This document shows positions 1-8,286 of a stretch of 64,000 bases of DNA, in pieces. Numbering within the stretch: position 1 is the stretch's first letter; each line of letters opens with the position of its first letter. This DNA is from Rhizobium sp. WYCCWR10014 (GTDB taxonomy: Bacteria; Pseudomonadota; Alphaproteobacteria; Rhizobiales; Rhizobiaceae). The position numbers were made by a program, and so were the translations under genes. The notes under the pieces are model-generated. The model searched no databases. It was given only the letters and a program-made list of their open reading frames with translations, and had not been told where the DNA came from. The DNA is taken from positions 1 to 64,000 of the forward strand of contig NZ_LXFU01000028.1 in assembly GCF_001657485.1 (NCBI RefSeq). Reading direction: 5' to 3'.

Positions 1-1
1 A

Positions 2-241
2 CGGGCGATCGATCCGCAGTCGGTCAACGCGATCATCAAGCAGCGGGTGGAACTGGCTGGATTAGACCGTGGGGAGTTTTCGGCGCACGGGCTGCGGTCG
101 GGCTACCTCACCGAAGCTGCCAATCGCGGCATCCCCCTTCCAGAGGCGATGGAACAGTCGCGACATCGGTCGGTGCAGCAGGCATCGAGCTACTACAATG
201 ACGCCACGCGTCGGAGCGGACGGGCTGCACGTATGCTTTGA
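2..241 (+). CDS. Tyrosine recombinase/integrase, C-terminal part only
   Basis: The reading frame is open from the window edge, so the true start lies upstream. The visible residues hold the end of the phage-integrase catalytic domain: an H-x-x-R box (HGLRSG), then a second His (SRHRS) and the tandem Tyr (SSYYND) that supplies the nucleophile. These enzymes cut and rejoin DNA through a 3'-phosphotyrosine, and plasmid copies often act in integration or dimer resolution. It ends normally with TGA about 490 bp before repA. Catalytic His, Arg and Tyr are intact in the visible part, so it may be functional. Confidence 0.75.
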   Translation, partial: RAIDPQSVNAIIKQRVELAGLDRGEFSAHGLRSGYLTEAANRGIPLPEAMEQSRHRSVQQASSYYNDATRRSGRAARML

Positions 242-640
242 TTGCGGGAGGGGATTTTCTCAGATTACCGATAGTCACTTATGTGACATTCCCGACTCAT
301 CGCTACTCTATCGAAGAACGCCCGACCCGGGTCGTTTGCCCAGCAGTGCAAACCCGTGCAGCCATGCATCGCGCTGCATCCTCGCAGCGGCGGTTTTATG
401 GCCTCTCCGGCGGTGATGATTCTCAATCATCGGTACGCCCGGATGCTAATCTGAGTTGCCAGATGGGTGGTCGCCACCGCAAAATGGCTCCCCTCCGCCT
501 TTTTTTCAAAGATTCCAGTGTACGGTTGAAAACCGGATCTTGAGTTGCGGTGCTTATAACCGTTTGTTGTTGCTTAATAATGTTGAGATCTCTTGGCCTG
601 AGCAACCGTCGTCATTAAGGTTCTGTTAACCCTAAATAGC
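242..640. other. Gene-free stretch upstream of repABC
   Basis: No reading frame here has coding character. The stretch separates the recombinase from the repABC promoter. Nothing with recognisable structure was seen apart from AT-rich patches near 490-560. Confidence 0.5.
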
Positions 641-700
641 TTGCCAGCCCGTTAGAATCGATGCTTATTGCAAGCAGCGGATTGAATAAGAAATTCCGCT
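641..700 (+). promoter_or_regulatory. Candidate repABC promoter and operator
   Basis: A -35-like TTGCCA (641-646) and a -10-like CTTATT (664-669) are separated by 17 bp. Just downstream, AGCGGA (676-681) and TCCGCT (695-700) form an inverted repeat at the expected transcription start. In repABC plasmids RepA with RepB represses the operon from an operator at this place, so the repeat is a reasonable candidate. Assignment is by position and sequence only. Confidence 0.4.
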
Positions 701-733
701 GAAAAGCGCTATTTCAAGAAATCAGGTCCGGGG

Positions 734-1945
734 ATGCCAAAAATCGCTGCAAAATTACCGCCAAAAGATGAAGACTTGATGGGGTTGATTGAGCGCCATT
801 CTCGTTCCTTGTCGGCGCAACTGCAAGAGCATCAGCTCGCGACTTTTCCCCCTACGGCGGAAAAGGGCATCCGCACGTTTCAGCCAGCCGAGGCGGCCAA
901 ACTGGTCGGCGTGAAAGAGGTATATCTTCGTCAACTCGCAAACGAGCTGGAAGGTCTCCAGGTCAGCACCAGTCCGACCGGCCGCCGGTCATATTCTGTC
1001 GAGGACATGCACAAGATACGCAAGCATCTCGATCAGGTGGGCCGTGGCAATCGCCGCTATCTTCCACACCGCCGCGACGATGAAGCGTTGCAGGTTATCT
1101 CGGTCATGAATTTCAAGGGCGGGTCCGGCAAAACCACGACCGCTGCTCATCTGGCCCAATATCTCGCGCTTCGCGGCTACCGGGTGCTTGCCATCGATCT
1201 TGACCCGCAGGCGAGCCTGTCCACACTCTTTGGCAACCAGCCAGAAACCGACGTCGGCGCAAACGAGACGCTTTATGGTGCCATTCGATACGACGACGCC
1301 CGCCCAATGGCCGAAATTGTTCGGGCGACCTACATTCCCGATCTTCATCTGATCCCAGGCAATCTCGAACTTATGGAGTTCGAACATGATACGCCCCGGG
1401 CGCTGATGAAGCGGAAGATCGGCGATACCATGTTCTTCCACCGGATCAGCGAAGTGCTTGACCAGGTGGCCCCCAATTACGACGTTGTGGTAATCGACTG
1501 CCCGCCACAGCTCGGCTACCTGACCCTATCTGCGCTGACCGCAGCAACGTCTGTTTTGATCACCGTGCATCCGCAGATGCTCGACGTCATGTCGATGAAC
1601 CAGTTTTTGTCGATGACATCGGACCTGCTTCGGGAGATCTCCTCCCACGGCGCGCGCTTCGACTATAACTGGATGCGCTATCTCGTCACTCGTTTCGAGC
1701 CGAGTGACGGGCCACAGAACCAGATGGTCGGATATCTCAGGGCGATTTTCGGAGAAAATGTTCTGAACTTCCCAATGCTGAAGACAACGGCCGTTTCCGA
1801 TGCCGGTCTCACGAACCAGACCCTTTTCGAGGTGGAGAGAGGCCAATTCACGCGGGCCACCTACGATCGCGCGTTGGAGGCGATGAACAACGTCAACAAT
1901 GAGATCGAGTCACTGATCAAGAAAGCATGGGGAAGAAAATCATGA
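734..1945 (+). CDS. repA: RepA, ParA-type partition ATPase of repABC
   Basis: 403 aa, the usual RepA length. It has an N-terminal DNA-binding region (about residues 50-110, MerR-like 'FQPAEAAKLVGV'), a deviant Walker A box KGGSGKTT (128-135) and the Walker B region ending VVIDCPPQLGYL. RepA/ParA ATPases move plasmid copies apart on the nucleoid using RepB bound at parS, and also autorepress repABC. The start ATG at 734 follows 'ccgggg'. The last base pairs overlap repB (ATGA), showing translational coupling. All catalytic boxes are intact. Confidence 0.96.
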   Translation: MPKIAAKLPPKDEDLMGLIERHSRSLSAQLQEHQLATFPPTAEKGIRTFQPAEAAKLVGVKEVYLRQLANELEGLQVSTSPTGRRSYSVEDMHKIRKHLDQVGRGNRRYLPHRRDDEALQVISVMNFKGGSGKTTTAAHLAQYLALRGYRVLAIDLDPQASLSTLFGNQPETDVGANETLYGAIRYDDARPMAEIVRATYIPDLHLIPGNLELMEFEHDTPRALMKRKIGDTMFFHRISEVLDQVAPNYDVVVIDCPPQLGYLTLSALTAATSVLITVHPQMLDVMSMNQFLSMTSDLLREISSHGARFDYNWMRYLVTRFEPSDGPQNQMVGYLRAIFGENVLNFPMLKTTAVSDAGLTNQTLFEVERGQFTRATYDRALEAMNNVNNEIESLIKKAWGRKS

Positions 1946-2985
1946 GCAGAAAGGACATCCTCCGCACCCCCCAGCCGACTGGTGCCGTCGCGGTGGCGGC
2001 TGATAGACCGGTCAAGAGCCGAAGTATCCTTCCGCTCCTGGGCTCCCCGCCAGCGGAAGGGGCGACAGCGGCATCTTCGCGTCTCACCAGCCAGGTTGGC
2101 GGCGCTTTTGCAGAGGGCAAGGCTAGGTTCGAGCGCGCCGAAGAGATCGAAAAGCGCCTGGCAGAAGGCCAGACCATCATTGAGCTCGATTCGGGTACGA
2201 TCGATCCATCTTTCGTTCAGGACCGCATGCCCGGTGAAATTGACGGTCTTGTCGAAGCGATCCGCGAACAAGGCCAGCAGATCCCTATTCTGGTGCGCCC
2301 TCACCCCGAGGCACCGGGGCGCTATCAAGTCGCATTTGGGCACCGTCGTTTGCGCGCAGTCGCGAAACTTAACCGGCCCGTCAAGGCGGTTGTCAGGGAA
2401 CTGACCGACGAGCAGCTGGTAATTGCGCAAGGTCAGGAGAACAATGAAAGAAAGGACCTGACATTCATCGAAAAGGCGCGATTTGCCTCCCGGCTGACCG
2501 AACAGTTTTCACGAGATGTGGTGATGGCAGCGTTGTCAGTCTACAAAAGCGATCTCTCGAACATGCTGTCGGTGGTGACGCGCATCCCGACCGAAATTGT
2601 CGACGCAATCGGCTCGGCGCCCGGAATTGGCTTGAAAAGTTGGGTGGCTCTTGCCGAGCTTCTCACGCGCGACAGCGACCTTGAGCAGGCTTCAACTTTC
2701 CTGCGATCGCCCGAGGCGAAAGCCCTGCCCTCGCCCGACCGGTTCAAATCGCTCGTCGCCAGCCTCAAACCTGCACCCACCAAGCGCGGACTACCGGATC
2801 TCCTGACAACGGCAACGGGGCTCCGTCTGGCCCAGGTGACCAAAAGCAAAACCAAGTTGGACCTGTCAATCGATCGGCGCGAGATGCCAGAATTCGCAGC
2901 CTTCGTCTTGGAGCGCTTGCCAGCGCTCTTCGAGGAGCATCGCTCCAGAAACAGCGCTCAAGACCATTTGAACAACGGAGATTAG
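1942..2985 (+). CDS. repB: RepB, ParB-type centromere-binding protein
   Basis: 347 aa from the ATG at 1942, which overlaps the repA stop as ATGA and follows a GGGAAG ribosome site; an in-frame ATG at 1927 is possible but less likely because RepB proteins typically begin MSRKD-like. The central ParB/Spo0J nuclease-like domain shows 'GRYQVAFGHRRLRAVAKL' and 'IAQGQENNERKDLTFIEKA', followed by a helix-turn-helix region. RepB binds parS sites and stimulates RepA ATPase during plasmid partition. Confidence 0.95.
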   Translation: MSRKDILRTPQPTGAVAVAADRPVKSRSILPLLGSPPAEGATAASSRLTSQVGGAFAEGKARFERAEEIEKRLAEGQTIIELDSGTIDPSFVQDRMPGEIDGLVEAIREQGQQIPILVRPHPEAPGRYQVAFGHRRLRAVAKLNRPVKAVVRELTDEQLVIAQGQENNERKDLTFIEKARFASRLTEQFSRDVVMAALSVYKSDLSNMLSVVTRIPTEIVDAIGSAPGIGLKSWVALAELLTRDSDLEQASTFLRSPEAKALPSPDRFKSLVASLKPAPTKRGLPDLLTTATGLRLAQVTKSKTKLDLSIDRREMPEFAAFVLERLPALFEEHRSRNSAQDHLNNGD

Positions 2986-2988
2986 CGG

Positions 2989-3045
2989 AAAAAGAAAAAG
3001 GCCCCCAAAACGTCGCCGTCGTGGAAACCTCTTTCAGATCTAAGC
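2989..3045 (-). ncRNA. incA: incA counter-transcribed RNA (antisense to repC leader)
   Basis: repABC plasmids encode a short antisense RNA on the opposite strand between repB and repC that limits RepC synthesis and sets incompatibility. Here the minus strand has a promoter (see next entry) whose start would fall near 3045, and a T-rich tract (A-rich on + strand, 2989-2999) next to a GGGGGCC block where it would end. The predicted size, about 57 nt, fits known ctRNAs. The 3' stem is not obvious by eye. Confidence 0.7.
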
Positions 3046-3051
3046 AACCTG

Positions 3052-3080
3052 AGAATCGCACTTCCACGGATATTCGTCAA
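3052..3080 (-). promoter_or_regulatory. ctRNA promoter
   Basis: On the minus strand TTGACG (3080-3075) and GATTCT (3057-3052) are separated by exactly 17 bp. The -35 box is near-consensus, as expected for a strongly expressed antisense RNA in the repB-repC spacer. Confidence 0.6.
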
Positions 3081-3139
3081 GAGTCTTTGGCACCGACTTG
3101 GTGAGCCGATTTCTTTTGCCTTTTGAAAGGTGAAAGACG

Positions 3140-4354
3140 ATGCAAACAGGAAGTGTGACGACGCCCTTCGGGCGGCGATCGATGACGCTTGCCCTCGTGA
3201 AGCGCCAAGTCGCTACAAGAGAGATCAAGGCGGGAAAATCTGTCGAAAAATGGAAGGTCTTTCGGGACGCTTCTGAGGCCAGGGAAGCGCTCGGCCTGCA
3301 GTCGAGCAGCCTTGCTGTGCTCGACGCGCTGCTGAGTTTCTACCCGGAGAACGAATTGCGCCAGGAAGCACAGTTGGTGGTGTTTCCGTCGAACGCACAA
3401 TTGATCCTGCGTGCCCATGGCATGGCTGGAGCAACACTTCGCCGTCACATTGCATTGCTGGTGGAATCCGGGTTGATCGTTCGGAAGGACAGCGCGAACG
3501 GCAAACGCTTCGCGCGTAAGAATAATGCTGGAGAAATCGAGAATGCCTTCGGTTTTGATCTCTCGCCAATGCTCGCCCGATCCGAAGAACTGGCTCTCAT
3601 CGCTCAGAATGTCGTTGCCGCGCGGTCCGCTTTCAGGAAAGCCAAGGAGAACCTGACGATCTGCCGCCGTGACGTTCGCAAGCTAATTTTGGCAGCAATG
3701 GAGGAGGGAGCCGAAGGCGATTGGGCAGCCATTGAAGCAATATATGTCGAACTCGTTGCCCGCATCCCCCGTTCCCCGGCCATGATCGACGTAGCGGGGA
3801 TTCTGGATGAAATGGAGCTTCTTCGCGACGAGATCATCAATCAGTTGGACAACCAGCAGAATTCACAATTTAATAGCACCAATGACGCTCAATTTGAGCA
3901 GCACATACAGAATTCAAATCCCGAATCTACCTATGAACTTGAACCAAGCTCTGAAAAAGAGCAGGGCGCAAAGCCGCGCAAACCCGACAAGCGAATGGTC
4001 GAGCCGCTGAAGGCTTTCCCTCTTGGTGTGGTGCTGAAGGCCTGCCGGCAGATTGCTGACTATGGGCCGGGCGGGGCGGTTGGAAGCTGGCGCGACCTCA
4101 TGTCGGCCGCAGTGGTGGTGAGATCGATGCTGGGGATCAGTCCGTCTGCTTTCCAAGATGCGTGCGAGACTATGGGGCCGGAAAATGCCGCAGTGGCGGT
4201 CGGTTGCATCCTTGAGCGCGCAAATCTGATCAATTCGCCAGGCGGATATCTGCGGGATCTGACGCGGCGCGCCGAGCGGGGTGAGTTTTCTCTCGGTCCG
4301 GTAATCATGGCTCTGCTCCGCAACAGTGTTGGCAGGCTGCCTCAAGCAGTGTAG
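3140..4354 (+). CDS. repC: RepC, replication initiator
   Basis: 404 aa, typical RepC length. The N-terminal part carries the conserved 'TTPFGRRSMTLALVKRQ' start and 'WKVFRDASEAREALGL' segment of the initiator DNA-binding domain; the C-terminal part ends in 'GYLRDLTRRAERGEFSLGPVI'. RepC is the essential replication initiator and acts at an origin inside its own gene. It follows repB after a 154-bp spacer holding the antisense RNA. The ATG at 3140 has a GAAAGG site upstream. Confidence 0.96.
   Translation: MQTGSVTTPFGRRSMTLALVKRQVATREIKAGKSVEKWKVFRDASEAREALGLQSSSLAVLDALLSFYPENELRQEAQLVVFPSNAQLILRAHGMAGATLRRHIALLVESGLIVRKDSANGKRFARKNNAGEIENAFGFDLSPMLARSEELALIAQNVVAARSAFRKAKENLTICRRDVRKLILAAMEEGAEGDWAAIEAIYVELVARIPRSPAMIDVAGILDEMELLRDEIINQLDNQQNSQFNSTNDAQFEQHIQNSNPESTYELEPSSEKEQGAKPRKPDKRMVEPLKAFPLGVVLKACRQIADYGPGGAVGSWRDLMSAAVVVRSMLGISPSAFQDACETMGPENAAVAVGCILERANLINSPGGYLRDLTRRAERGEFSLGPVIMALLRNSVGRLPQAV
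3850..3925. other. AT-rich segment in repC, likely oriV
   Basis: Inside repC, base composition drops sharply in AC over this stretch (runs such as 'cacaatttaatag' and 'cagaattcaaatc'), against the GC-rich gene around it. In repABC plasmids the origin maps to an AT-rich region within repC, so this is the most likely place. Inferred from composition. Confidence 0.5.
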
Positions 4355-4357
4355 ATC

Positions 4358-4379
4358 GCGGTTAGTTGCGACTAACCGC
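4358..4379. promoter_or_regulatory. parS-like palindrome 1
   Basis: Perfect 9-bp arms GCGGTTAGT / ACTAACCGC around TGCG, immediately after the repC stop. The core GTT-N10-AAC resembles repABC parS sites, which are 16-bp palindromes starting GTT and ending AAC and bound by RepB. Position downstream of repC is known for several repABC plasmids. Confidence 0.7.
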
Positions 4380-4687
4380 GCTAAAGGACTGAAATAGCAG
4401 GTATTTCTGGATTGCGTTTCCCTCGGTAGAACGAACTTTGCTGCCCGACCGCGAAATTCGCAGGGTTAGACGCGCAATACACGCATCGCGATATTGGATG
4501 CCCGGACGGGGGAAGTTTAGTGCTGGCTGTAGAGTTGCTGGTGTGAATCTTTGGTAATTTCTTTACCTACCATGGTCTGAAACACTCGAACGGGTCTGGC
4601 TTTCAGTTCTCAGACAATCGGGTGGAAGAGAGGCGCCTGCGTTCGCTGGAATAGTTCAACAGGCGTTGCTGACGGGAGCGCATTGGC
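4380..4687. other. Gene-free spacer between the two parS-like sites
   Basis: About 300 bp with no plausible gene. It may be part of the partition site region; no additional palindrome of the same type was seen. Confidence 0.4.
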
Positions 4688-4707
4688 CGGTTAGTCGTGA
4701 CTAACCG
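4688..4707. promoter_or_regulatory. parS-like palindrome 2
   Basis: Perfect 9-bp arms CGGTTAGTC / GACTAACCG around GT. It shares the GTTAGT...ACTAAC core with the first palindrome 330 bp away, in the same phase of the family consensus. Both are followed by a similar short sequence (cgc-t-aaa/caagcgactgaaat), suggesting duplication of a larger unit. Confidence 0.7.
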
Positions 4708-4734
4708 CCTCAAGCGACTGAAATCACATCGGAT

Positions 4735-6199
4735 TCACAGATGTTGACCAACGGTCTTCGTCGCCGCCAGGTTCTTCGAGTTGAGCGGCGCGCCGGCAAT
4801 GAGCGCGCGGGCTTTTGAAAAGTCGACCCCGCGGTGCTTAAGCGTCCATCGTCGATAACTCGTGCATGAATACCCGCCTGTTCAATCGCGCCGAGCGTCT
4901 CTCTCAGGCGAGACACGGGGTTTCGAGCCTCGACAGTCGTGGCAAGCGCGAACCGCAATGCTCGGAACCCAAGGATTTCCGGATGGAAATTATTGGCGGA
5001 ACCATGATGTGGCAACGTCATGACCGCAATTCGGTCATCAAAGCCTTCGAAAAACGTCCGCCATTGGCTGGCGCCATTTATCATGCCGAAGCGCGGCGTC
5101 GCCCGTGCCCAGCCAGCCGATGCCATCATGTGACCAGAAGAAGCGACCGTAGGGCGGTCCTTCGAGCGAGGAGCGCCATTGCCGGGATGGCTCGGTGTGG
5201 CTTGAGCTTGCGACGGCGCGTTGAGATAACGGCCCAGAGTAAAGTGACATCGAAATCGCATTGTGTCCTCCGGCAAAATGCCGGGTGTAGATTTCGACCA
5301 GCCGCTTGGCACTTTCCATAGAGCGTATGTGCTTAAGCAGCGATTTGGCGAGCTTTGCCTCGTCATTTCCCCGGAAATCAAGCACCTTTTTAATGTCCCT
5401 TAGAAACCGCCTTCGGGCGGGATCATTGACCGGATGGACATAGGGCAGGAGAACCCAATCGCCCCTGCGCCACGCGTCACCTGTAAAGGATTGCCACTCA
5501 AGCTGGAGATACGAGCCGGATGCAGCCACATAGGCGCCGTTTTGCGTCTCTCGCGCTGTCGGATCCGCAGGAGTGAGCTTTTCAGCGATCGGCCGGTGTG
5601 GGGCACGCAAGTAAGACGCCAGTCTGTTTGCCGACGAGCCTTTGGACGGAGCGTCATCAAATTGTATCCGGCGTCCAGCGGACGGGCCGTCGATCGGACC
5701 GTCCGGTTCCGCGCCACGCGGAGGAGGGATATCGTCAGGCCCGCCCGGTTGAAGGAAGATGACCCGCTCCGCACCTCTCCCAACCCACCAGGCTACGGGG
5801 CTCTCAAAGTAGTCGAGCGACGACGGGATACCGTACCGCGCTCAAAATCGGAAAGCACGAAAAGCAGCGCTCTACAGCATCCAGGTAGGGAACGATGACC
5901 GTCTTCGCTGGCTCCATTGCCTGCAGACGATCGATGCCGTTGATGTGATCAGCATGAAGATGTGAAACAAAAAGCACGTCCGTCTTTCCGTCGCATGCTG
6001 CCGGGTAGAGCGACATTTCACTGTTGAAAGCGTCGCTTCGTTCCGAGCCGCAGTCATAGACATAGGAAAAGCTTGTGACGGGGCGCTCATTGGCAGAGCG
6101 CACGCCGTCGGGCGACCCCTCGACAGTCGAGATCAATCCGGAGTGAAAGCCGCCATGGCCGACCGGGTGCTGGGTACGTGTAATTTTTGCGTGTTGCAT
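4735..6199 (-). pseudogene. Metallo-beta-lactamase-fold hydrolase, frameshifted
   Basis: Read on the minus strand from ATG 6199. The N-terminus has the fold's opening ('HPVGHGGFHSGLI'), 'SYVYDCGS' and the zinc motif FVSHLHADHINGI. Coding sense then moves to another frame near 5830 ('SSLDYFESPVAWWVGRGAE'), to a third near 5043 ('FDDRIAVMTLPHHGSANNFHP') and again near 4820, ending in a natural-looking tail ('NSKNLAATKTVGQHL') with stop at 4735. Three single-base shifts therefore break an otherwise continuous protein of about 485 residues. It resembles ComEC-associated or competence-type MBL proteins. Either a decaying gene or sequencing errors; the zinc ligands are all still encoded. Confidence 0.7.
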
Positions 6200-6437
6200 C
6201 TATGTCCGGATTTTTAGGGGTGAAGATCCTCGTTGGCAGTCGAGGGTCTATCGTTTGAGAAGCGATTGGGGTGGTGGTCGACGTCGGCTCAAGAGGAGAT
6301 GGACGAGGTGTGCTGCATTTTTCTGCGGCCGAGAAGGCTCGCATGTATCTGCTCTGATTTTGTCGCGCCTGGCGTCGAGGAAGGGGAGGATGAAGACGCT
6401 CTGTTCGCTCACCGCCGGTTGCCTTTTTGCTTCAAAC

Positions 6438-6785
6438 CTAGAAACGGTTCTGCGCCGTCATGCAATCATCCTCGCTCAGGGCTTCCAGCGGCCTACCGTC
6501 CAGACCATGGCGAACGGAATTGGGCCGGGCGCTCGCGAAATAATATCGCTTGGAGTGGACAAAGGCAGCAAGCGCGCGGCGCAACGTCGTGATGCCAACA
6601 CCGGGTTTCAAAAGCGGGCGAATTTCCTCAAAGAGCCCGATAGCAAAGGGTCGGATAGGATCGCCTTGCCTTCCCGGTAGGATCCCGACCTGGCATACCA
6701 GCAAGGCGTTTATGGCGTCTGCTTTCCGGATGTCGATCTGCGAAGCTACGATCGGGCCGCGGCTGACTATCCAAGGTTTTGTCAT
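6438..6785 (-). CDS. ProQ/FinO-family RNA-binding protein
   Basis: About 115 aa if started at ATG 6785; an upstream in-frame start (6932) exists but its extra residues look non-coding. The C-terminal 80 residues match the FinO/ProQ fold: 'PFAIGLFEEIRPLLKP', 'TLRRALAAFVHSKRYYFASA' and 'HGLDGRPLEALSEDD'. Members bind structured RNAs and promote antisense pairing; FinO itself controls F-plasmid transfer. On this plasmid an antisense RNA (incA) lies about 3.4 kb away, making RNA control of copy number or transfer a reasonable guess. It stands alone, with no operon partner. Confidence 0.75.
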   Translation of the reverse strand: MTKPWIVSRGPIVASQIDIRKADAINALLVCQVGILPGRQGDPIRPFAIGLFEEIRPLLKPGVGITTLRRALAAFVHSKRYYFASARPNSVRHGLDGRPLEALSEDDCMTAQNRF

Positions 6786-7002
6786 AGGTTCCAACCCAAT
6801 CTTTTCTTCCCCTGCGAGGCTGGGATCTACATCGTCTAAGCTGTTCTTGTTGCAGAATTGCATATTGCGGCAGCCGATCTCAAGGCACGACTGCGCTTCA
6901 TCCGTCTGTTTGGTACAGACCAGTCTGCGCATGAGCTATGAAATGCTCGCCCTCGTCTCTGCGGGAGTGGCGGTCCTTGGCAGAATCCTCTATATTGCAA
7001 AC

Positions 7003-7296
7003 ATGAGCGACGAACAGACCATATCGAAATCCACCAAGTCGGCCGTTGAGAAAGTCCTCCGTGATCGCCTCGGCCAGGCAGGGTTTTCTGGCGCCGACAT
7101 TCGGGCCGATCGAGACAGCGATGGCGATCCCATCCTGCTCGTTGACGTGAATTATGCCTATTCGGACAAGCCGATCAGTTCGAAACTCACTTACGGTCTT
7201 TCGACTGAGGTGCGAAAGGCTTTGAGCGCCCTTGGAGAGACGCGGTTTCCGCATATTCGGCATCATTTCGACGAACAGCAGAAGATCGCAAGCTAA
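7003..7296 (+). CDS. Unknown small protein paired with HEPN gene
   Basis: 97 aa, starting at ATG 7003 and stopping at 7296, directly before the start codon of the next gene. It has a central 'DGDPILLVDVNYAYSDKPI' strand region and ends 'RFPHIRHHFDEQQKIAS'. No metal-binding nucleotidyltransferase motif (GSxxxxDxD) is seen, so it is not a standard MNT antitoxin. The zero-base spacing to the HEPN gene implies the two products work together, possibly as a toxin-antitoxin pair. Family not recognised. Confidence 0.65.
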   Translation: MSDEQTISKSTKSAVEKVLRDRLGQAGFSGADIRADRDSDGDPILLVDVNYAYSDKPISSKLTYGLSTEVRKALSALGETRFPHIRHHFDEQQKIAS

Positions 7297-7758
7297 GTGT
7301 CGAATGATTTAATCGCCACCGCTCGGCGGCTTGCCAAGGCCAGCCCCAAGCGTCCACGCCAGTCCGACCTCAAACGTGGTGTCAGTACAGCTTACTATGC
7401 GCTGTTTCATGCGCTGGCTCGCGATTGTGCCGATCTACTGGTGGGGACAGGCGATACGCGCAGTGAACCGGCATGGGCGCAAGTCTATCGGACTCTCGAG
7501 CACGGTGTCGCGAAAAATTCCTGCAAAGCAGCGGCAGCCCGCGGCTTTCCGGGCAGTATTGTCTCATTCGCCGATACGTTTGTCATCCTGCAGGAAGAAC
7601 GTCATCGCGCCGATTACGACCCGCTTGCGCGTTATGTGCGGGCAGAAGTCCTCGTTCTAATCGACAACTGTGAGCAGGCAATCAGAGATCTTGCATCGGC
7701 GCCACGATCGGATCGCAAGGCATTCGCAGTATGGGTTCTGCTCCAGAGAAAAAGATAG
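7297..7758 (+). CDS. HEPN-domain-like protein
   Basis: 153 aa, GTG start immediately after the upstream stop codon. The N-terminal helix 'ATARRLAKASPKRPRQSDLKRGVSTAYYALFHALARD' is typical of HEPN proteins (R/K-rich helix followed by YYALFH), and 'EERHRADYDP' follows near residue 110. HEPN proteins are alpha-helical, often RNases in toxin-antitoxin or defence systems. The usual R-x4-6-H RNase motif could be met by the 'ERHR' segment but this is uncertain. The last residues (after about 135) look weakly conserved. Confidence 0.7.
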   Translation: MSNDLIATARRLAKASPKRPRQSDLKRGVSTAYYALFHALARDCADLLVGTGDTRSEPAWAQVYRTLEHGVAKNSCKAAAARGFPGSIVSFADTFVILQEERHRADYDPLARYVRAEVLVLIDNCEQAIRDLASAPRSDRKAFAVWVLLQRKR

Positions 7759-8286
7759 CGCCGTTTTCCTGGAACTGGTCAGGACGACGAACAGAACAAG
7801 AACATCGATGGATTGCGGACATAGGTCCTGTCTGGAAACGGTAACCTGAGTAGGTCTGGGGACGATGTCGCGCGCCCACCCTCGGGTGATAGGGAAGTGG
7901 CGAGAGCGGATTTCGCACACTGAGAGGCAGCCCGGGCCGCAAGGCCGTGGTGCTGCCGTTCGGCGTTGCTCCAATGGATGTCACAGACTGCCTAGCGGAG
8001 GTCTCGCATTCAGTGCGCTGCATGAGGGGTCAGGTGGAGGCGCGGGCACGGTTGACGGTGCGGCAGTGTTGGCAAAGCTGAAGCCAGGATGCGCCAGTCT
8101 TTATCCGAGGGGCTTCGATCCCCGACGCAGCATTACCGGGTCTTGACCGCAAGGGAAGCTTCGCTTGTCGAAGAGACGGTGGGACATGGTGGGGAGGCGA
8201 TAGAGGGAGAGGAGGGAAGGGGAAAGCTGTGACGGATTGAGAGGGTTGGAGAGAGGCTCCGCCCGGTCCGTCATGGAGAAACCGAC
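7759..8286. other. Long leader upstream of the ParB-like gene
   Basis: About 530 bp without a credible gene. It contains a small hairpin (GGGGCTTCGATCCCC near 8109-8123) and a purine-rich tract (8190-8226) before the ribosome site. This fits the pattern of long leaders ahead of several genes in this block. Confidence 0.4.
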
